Assembly: GCA_941918925.1 (NCBI GenBank)
Contig: OW799233.1
Span: 87,798,055 to 87,862,054 of the forward strand
Direction of reading: 5' to 3'
DNA from: Phyto melanocephala
Lineage: Eukaryota > Arthropoda > Insecta > Diptera > Rhinophoridae
DNA: 64,000 nucleotides
Shown: positions 59,281-64,000 of the stretch, one piece after another
How positions within the stretch are numbered: position 1 is the first letter of the stretch
Layout: each line of letters starts with the position of its first letter
Notes under the pieces: generated by a model
Database searches by the model: none
The model's input: the letters and a program-made list of their open reading frames with translations, nothing else
What the model was told of the DNA's origin: nothing
Position numbers and translations under genes: made by a program

Positions 59281-59790
59281 CTAGCTAATACCCGGTGTGC
59301 TTCGCCACCCCAAATTTTAATATTTAAATCATATGGCAGGTGCCACGCCCACTATTGATAATGCACCCATTTCTTGCCTGAATGTTCTTTTGGGTGTCAC
59401 GGTTGCTCTTGCAAAATTTTACTACTCTAATCGTAATCGTTTTCCAAATATACGAATTTTAGTATTTAATTCATGTGGTCACGCCTACTATTGCAAGTAC
59501 GCCCATTTTTACCCAAATGTTTATGTGGATGTCAAAGTTTACCGTATTTAATTTGAAGACTCTATCTGCATTAACTTTCGTGATATATAATATTTAATAC
59601 TTATATTTTAATAGGGCGTGGCACCCCGCCCACTTACAATTTCAAACCAAAGTATAGCCTATAGTTCCTTCCAGACATACAGAAAGATTCTGTGAAGATT
59701 TCAAGGAAATCTGTCCAGCCGTTTAACCGTCTATAAAGCACAAACAAACATATAAACATACAAACACACATTGATTTTTATATATATAGA
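59281..59790 (-). mobile_element. Non-autonomous Helitron 4 (second family)
   Basis: On the minus strand it starts TCTATATATATAAAAATCAA and ends GTGGCGAAGCACACCGGGTA followed by TTAGCTAG and T. Host sites are A|T on both sides. It contains GCCACGCCC boxes, but not the 120-bp unit of Helitrons 1-3. 510 bp, no coding capacity. It lies just upstream of the known PAQR3-like exons. Confidence 0.85.
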
Positions 59791-60040
59791 TAAATTTAAT
59801 TTTAATTTCAACATTTGTTTTTTAAAAATTTTTATAAATATGTATACAAATTTTTTTGAAAAAGCTACAAAAAATATATTATTTATATTTAGTAAAAGGG
59901 CTATTAAAGGCCTATTAGACACGTATACTTGTCTTAAGACATGTACGATGGCATACCAAGCCTCACTGTGTAATAGCATGTACATATGTCGAGTATGTTA
60001 GACATGTATGTTGGTTTCCAAAAATTTTTGAAAACCTGAG
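59791..60040. other. AT-rich DNA
   Basis: No feature was recognised; the open frames on both strands here overlap and lack motifs. Confidence 0.4.
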
Positions 60041-61433
60041 CAGCGTTGCCACTATTGGTCTTTTCCGACCAAAATGGTCGGACATTAATGGTCTTGGTCG
60101 GATGATCGGCTAAACGTTATTTTGGTCTGTTAAGGAAAATGAACCATATTCATTTTAAGATATTTAAAATACTGGTCGCTATTAAATTTGTCTGTTCTTG
60201 GCAACACTATTTTCTTTCCAGCAACGAAAAACAATCAAAAGCAAACGTCACACGTGTGTAAAAGACTATAAAAAATACGATAAGCCTATTTGTAAGGTGG
60301 AGCTACTTCTACAAAAAACGCATAACAGCAAGAAAAACTAAAGGAATTTTGTAGTTGTGTTCTTGGCTGTGCATGCCATCATAATTGTAAAAGTTGATGT
60401 GTGTTATCAAAACTTATTAAATGTGGCAGGACAAAATCAGTTCTAGTAACTGACTATATAGCAAAGCACGCAAGTAAGAATCTAATATACATATATTTTA
60501 CAAAAAACAAGTAAGAGCGCTATATTCGGCCGTGCCGAATCTTATATACCCTTCACAACGTGTAGTCATGCAATAACAGTATGATTCCATATGATATACG
60601 TACATACATATAAAAAACATAATATATAATAATATCCCATTGTAAAATTATAAATTTACGTACATATGTTAAAAAAAAAAATTAAAAAAAAAAATTTAAA
60701 AAAAAAATTTAAAAAAAAAAATTTAAAATAAAAATTTAAAAAAAAATTAAAAAAAAAATTTTTTAAAAATAATTAAAATATATATAATAAATATAAAACA
60801 AAAAAAAATAAAAAAAAAAAATTAAAAAAAAATAATAATAAAAATATAAATAATATAATAAAAACTAAAAAAAAAATAAAAAATAAATTTAAAAAAAAAT
60901 ATAAAAATAAAAAAAAATTTTTTTTTGGCTCAGTTGGGATTTGATACCACGTTTTCTCTAACCAGTATACACGTTTGTATGTATGTATGTTGTTGTTGTA
61001 ATGTTGTTTTTGTGAAAAAAAAAAGAGGTGGTCGTGGATTTTTGCTCATATCTCAGTTGTTTATGTACCAATGTTTCTGATTTTTAATACCGATCTACTC
61101 CCGAATATTTCTAATATTTTAATACCTCACCCGAGTCCAAGCGATGTCGGGGGACTTCAAAAAGTTGATTTCAACATACACACGGACAGACGGTCAGACT
61201 GACAGACTGACAGGGCTTACTCGACTCCACTATTCATAAGCTTTCAGAAAATATATACTTTATGAGGTAGGAAATCAAAATTGTAGAAATTTCACACGGA
61301 ATGACAAACCTATATATACCCTTTTTCACTGTGTGAAGGGTATAAAAAAAATAAATAAAATTTCTTTGATTGTTGATGAAACTACAAATGTGGCAATGAA
61401 GAAACACTATGAATAAAAATCAAATTTTATTTA
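60041..61433 (+). pseudogene. hAT transposase remnant split by an INE-1-like copy
   Basis: Near 60410-60500 the plus strand reads KLIKCGRTKSVLVTDYIAKH, resembling the CGRTKAT.I segment of BED-type hAT transposases. After the INE-1-like insertion (60504-61344) it reads KISLIVDETTNVAMKKH (about 61365-61417), the conserved SLIVDETTD segment that normally follows closely and carries the first catalytic aspartate. A stop follows. GCGTTGCCACTATTGGTC at 60044 may be the left terminus. The 3' part is missing. Confidence 0.65.
60504..61344 (-). mobile_element. INE-1/DINE-1-like element, subfamily B, copy 5
   Basis: Complete minus-strand copy. Plus-strand ACAAGTAAGAGCGCTATATT and ATTCGGCCGTGCCGAAT stand at the left. 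An A-rich tract of about 260 bp (60667-60925) follows, then GACAGACGGTCAGACTGACA and ACCTATATATACCCTTTTTC. The hairpin CACTGTGTGAAGGGTATA is at the right. It is inserted inside a hAT transposase remnant. Confidence 0.92.
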
Positions 61434-61510
61434 AACAAGTAAGAGCACTATATTCGGCTGTGCCGAATCTTTTATACCCACCACCAATTTTGTGTACATT
61501 TAAAGCACAA
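61434..61510 (-). mobile_element. INE-1-like subfamily A 3'-end fragment, cut by Penelope-like element
   Basis: Plus strand ACAAGTAAGAGCACTATATT, ATTCGGCTGTGCCGAAT and TTATACCCACCACCAATTTT match the long copy at 31553. The match stops at GCACAA (61510), exactly where the Penelope-like 3' end starts. The rest of this copy may lie beyond the right edge of the window. Confidence 0.75.
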
Positions 61511-61584
61511 TTATATATAATTTTTCCAAGCTTGAGATCAACTTTTTTAGTTTTTTTATAAAAAATTATTTATTTTAAACAATA

Positions 61585-61616
61585 TTTCGCTACCAAACAA
61601 TGGGTAGCTTCTTCAG
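61585..61616 (-). ncRNA. Hammerhead-ribozyme-like motif in Penelope 3' region
   Basis: Minus strand: CTGAAGA, one extra A, a 6-bp stem GCTACC/GGTAGC with an 8-nt loop, then GAAA. CUGANGA and GAAA flanking stem II are the hammerhead core, and hammerheads are reported in Penelope-like elements. The extra A is off-consensus, and stems I and III with a cleavage site could not be paired, so this may be a degenerate copy or a look-alike. Confidence 0.25.
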
Positions 61617-61826
61617 GGTAATATATATACAAATTTTATAAAAACAAAAAACAAATTCAAAACAATTTCAAATTGAAAAAATATTTTGTAAAAAGGCGGG
61701 AAAATATTTTTTCAATATAAACAATTTTTGAAATATACAAACAAACAAACATACAAAAATAATTCATTCACATATTTATAGTAATAATTTACAAAAATAA
61801 CAACTAATACTATTAGACTACCGTTT

Positions 61827-64000
61827 TCAGATCTTATTAACTAACAATCTATAATTTTGGGCAACATTTGCAGTATCAGTCTTATAATTAATTCTCTGTG
61901 TAGGTGGTACTTTAATAATTTGTAACATTTCTAACATATTCCTACGTCTGTAATTGTTTTTCTTGTTTAAAATTAATGTTTTATTGAAGTCTGGATAATG
62001 ATTAGAACTAGCGCAATGTAATGATAATGCTGTTTTTTGTGTCAGTGTAGTGTTCCTGTATTTCTAATCAGATCTATGTCCAGCGATCCTAGTTTTTAAT
62101 TTATTCTTTGTCGTTCCTACATAAACTTTGTCACAACCTTCAGTATCATTACCATTACATGGTATTTTATACACTAAATTAGACATTTCAAGTTTATCTA
62201 TCTTATCCTTTGTTTTACTAAACAGTTTACCTAACGTGTTATATGTTTTGTGGGCCATTATATATTTTTTATAGTCGTAAATTTTTGAGTTTTTCAATCT
62301 TTCAGATAAAAGAGGGACATAAGTTAATGATTTATAAATTTTGGGTTCAGTTGTCAGTCTTGTGCTACTATTTCTCCTATTCTTATATTGTCCTATTAAT
62401 CTACAAATTATCTGGATTGGATAATTATTATCATCTAAAATATTCTTGATTTTTTCTATATTCTTTCTATGAAATTTTGTATCACTAATCTTTAAAACCC
62501 TCTCAATTAAATTCCTTGCCGTATTAATTACAATTCCCTTGGGGTGTTTCGAATAATAATTTATGATTCTTCCAGATGAAGTAGGTTTCTGGTACCAATC
62601 TATTAACAAATTATTACCCCTTCTTATCACTAATGTATCTAAATATGGAATTCTAGAGTCACATTCCATCTCAATTGTGAATTTTATATCATCATGAAAT
62701 GAATTAAATGTTTCCAAAATATTATCAATTGAATGATTCGGGACAATACAAAACAAGTCATCAACATATTTTGTTATTATCTTTGGCCTTACATTTAATT
62801 TCTCAATGCAACAATCTAATAACTTCTCCATAACAATATCTGCTATAATTGGAGAAGCCGGAGATCCCATTGGGAGTCCTTTTTGTTGTATATATACTCT
62901 GTCCTCATATTTAAAATATCTGTTATCTATTATACAAAATTTCAAAATACTTAGAAAAAGGTCTTTTCCCATCTTAGTATGTCTTTCAATAATTTCCCAT
63001 TTCTCCTCAATAATATCTACAGCTATATCTATTGGAATACTCGGAAATAAAGATACAACATCAAGTGAAATTAACTTCTCATCAGATCGTATCTTTAACT
63101 TTTCTATTCTTTCTCTAAATTGTAAAGAATCCTTTACATTATATTTAGAGTTTTCAGTTAGTTTTTTAAGTATATTCGTAATATACTTACAAAGTTCATA
63201 AGACGGAGAGTTCACAAATGAACACGCAAAGAAAAAATATGGTTGTGGTAACCATAATCGAAGAGCAACATACTATGATTGAATTGTATGATTATGTTTA
63301 AAATAATAATGGTTACCAGTTATCATTATTATGTTTAATTTAAGCATTATTCAATAATCATATATATGACTACAATTAAAATCGACAATCTTTGCTTTTT
63401 TACGGCAAATTATTGTCTTTTGCTGTAACATACACATATTTATTGTACTTACCAATTTAATTGCAATTTTTTTGCCAATTTTTTTTACATTTTCACGTTT
63501 ATTTTTAAATTTTCTTTAATTTTTCAAAATTTTTGTTCCTTTTTTTGACATCTCAAACTTTTAAAATAATAAAAATTCATTCAGCAAGAAGAAGAACAAT
63601 TGAAATCAAATTACTATTACTAAAAAATCATAGCTTGATAAATTTGTAATCATACTGTTGTCTCACTTATTATTTAATGATTATTTTTAATTTATAATGC
63701 TTTTGAATATAATTTTATTTTTGTCGCATTAATTTTTTTTAAATCATACTATTTTTAAATGACAACAATTTTGAAATTTTTATGAAAAGTAATCATTAAA
63801 CGATACAATTCAAACAAATGCTTGACTATCGTGACAAAATATTTGATGAAATGAAACAAAAATAACTATTACTTGTTTTCGACAACCAAATATTGTTTTA
63901 GAAAAAATAGTATGACCGTCGTGATCATGCCGTAACCATGGTTTTTCTTTGCGTGAACATATTGGTCTTAAAGGAAAATGTTCCTTATGGATCTTTGGTA
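61827..64000 (-). pseudogene. Penelope-like reverse transcriptase with GIY-YIG endonuclease
   Basis: Reading leftward from the window edge: PKIHKEHFPLRPICS, then the MITE, then FVNSPSYELCKYITNIL. Ignoring the MITE and one AA, the frame is continuous. RT motifs are SLDVVSLFPSIPIDIA (first aspartate), KGLPMGSPASPIIADIV, KYVDDLFCIV (YVDD) and IPYLDTLVIR. The GIY-YIG domain begins VYKIPCNGNDTEGCDKVYVG and TTKNKLKTRIAGH. A TAG stop at 62064 follows GHRSD. The same frame then continues with TALSLHCASSNHYPDFN and RRRNMLEMLQI (catalytic glutamate) to TGA at 61827. So the domain is cut by a single nonsense change in addition to the MITE. Confidence 0.92.
63223..63955. mobile_element. CACGCAAAG-family MITE, copy 2
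   Basis: 733 bp from CACGCAAAGAAAAAATATGG to its inverse end CTTTGCGTG, with AA on both sides (63221-63222 and 63956-63957). The interrupted Penelope-like frame contains AA once, again giving a 2-bp duplication. It is close to copy 1 in reverse orientation, with a few short indels. Confidence 0.9.

Larger units (their letters stand above)
61511..64000 (-). mobile_element. Penelope-like retroelement, 5' part beyond window
   Basis: The 3' end at 61511 (minus strand ..CTTGGAAAAATTATATATAA) is shared with the palindromic insertion at 19345-19553. It encodes a reverse transcriptase with GIY-YIG endonuclease on the minus strand and continues past the right edge. It is inserted in an INE-1-like copy and is itself split by a CACGCAAAG-family MITE at 63223-63955. 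Confidence 0.9.

Overview
The window looks like a stretch of a higher-fly (schizophoran dipteran) chromosome. It is very AT-rich, full of TATG/CATA microsatellites, has short introns, and contains interspersed elements with the same architecture as the Drosophila INE-1/DINE-1 family (TATACCC 5' hairpin, a GTCC/GTCT-rich block, GCCACGCCCAC boxes, and a 3' hairpin followed by CTTGTTTT). A calyptrate fly is plausible, but the species is inference. No bacterial genes, rRNA, tRNA genes or CRISPR arrays were seen.

The only convincing host gene is on the minus strand at 57442-58470. It is the 3' four coding exons of a seven-transmembrane PAQR3-like protein (progestin/adipoQ receptor family). All four introns have GT..AG ends and all exons join in phase 0. 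Its first coding exon(s) were not found and probably lie to the right, beyond a block of transposons.

Nearly everything else that can be named is transposon, usually nested. Left part (1-12.2 kb): a Tigger/pogo element whose transposase is cut by a 731-bp MITE, a tRNA-derived SINE with a 13-bp target duplication, several short inverted-repeat elements, a deleted mariner, INE-1-like copies and a Jockey fragment. Middle (14.7-31.3 kb): an INE-1-like copy split by a foldback element, three copies of a PIF/Harbinger-type MITE in the window (two here), a palindromic Penelope-tail insertion, Helitrons with about 120-bp internal repeats, pogo-type elements, an RTE remnant and a Jockey fragment. 31.5-46.6 kb: a large INE-1-like copy containing a mariner relic, nested hAT elements, a Helitron helicase remnant and a second mariner relic split by a MITE. 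49.5-56.9 kb: another pogo-type element and a multiply nested MITE/INE-1 cluster. 59.3-64 kb: a Helitron, a hAT remnant split by an INE-1-like copy, and a Penelope-like retroelement (reverse transcriptase plus GIY-YIG endonuclease) split by the same MITE family that split the Tigger transposase near the left edge.

Several insertions fall inside recognisable reading frames. The uninterrupted frame reappears when the insert and one copy of its target duplication are ignored, so element ends and duplication lengths can be read directly. This gives 2 bp for the CACGCAAAG family and 3 bp (TTA/TAA) for the CCTACCG family. The long stretches without named features (about 12.2-14.7, 17.8-19.1, 22.6-23.7, 34.3-35.8, 40.2-41.2, 43.5-44.3, 46.6-49.5, 50.9-53.2 and 55.1-56.4 kb) show only AT-rich sequence and simple repeats. 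I found no convincing new functional system. The most interesting material is the nested-element history and the conserved hairpins at INE-1-like ends.
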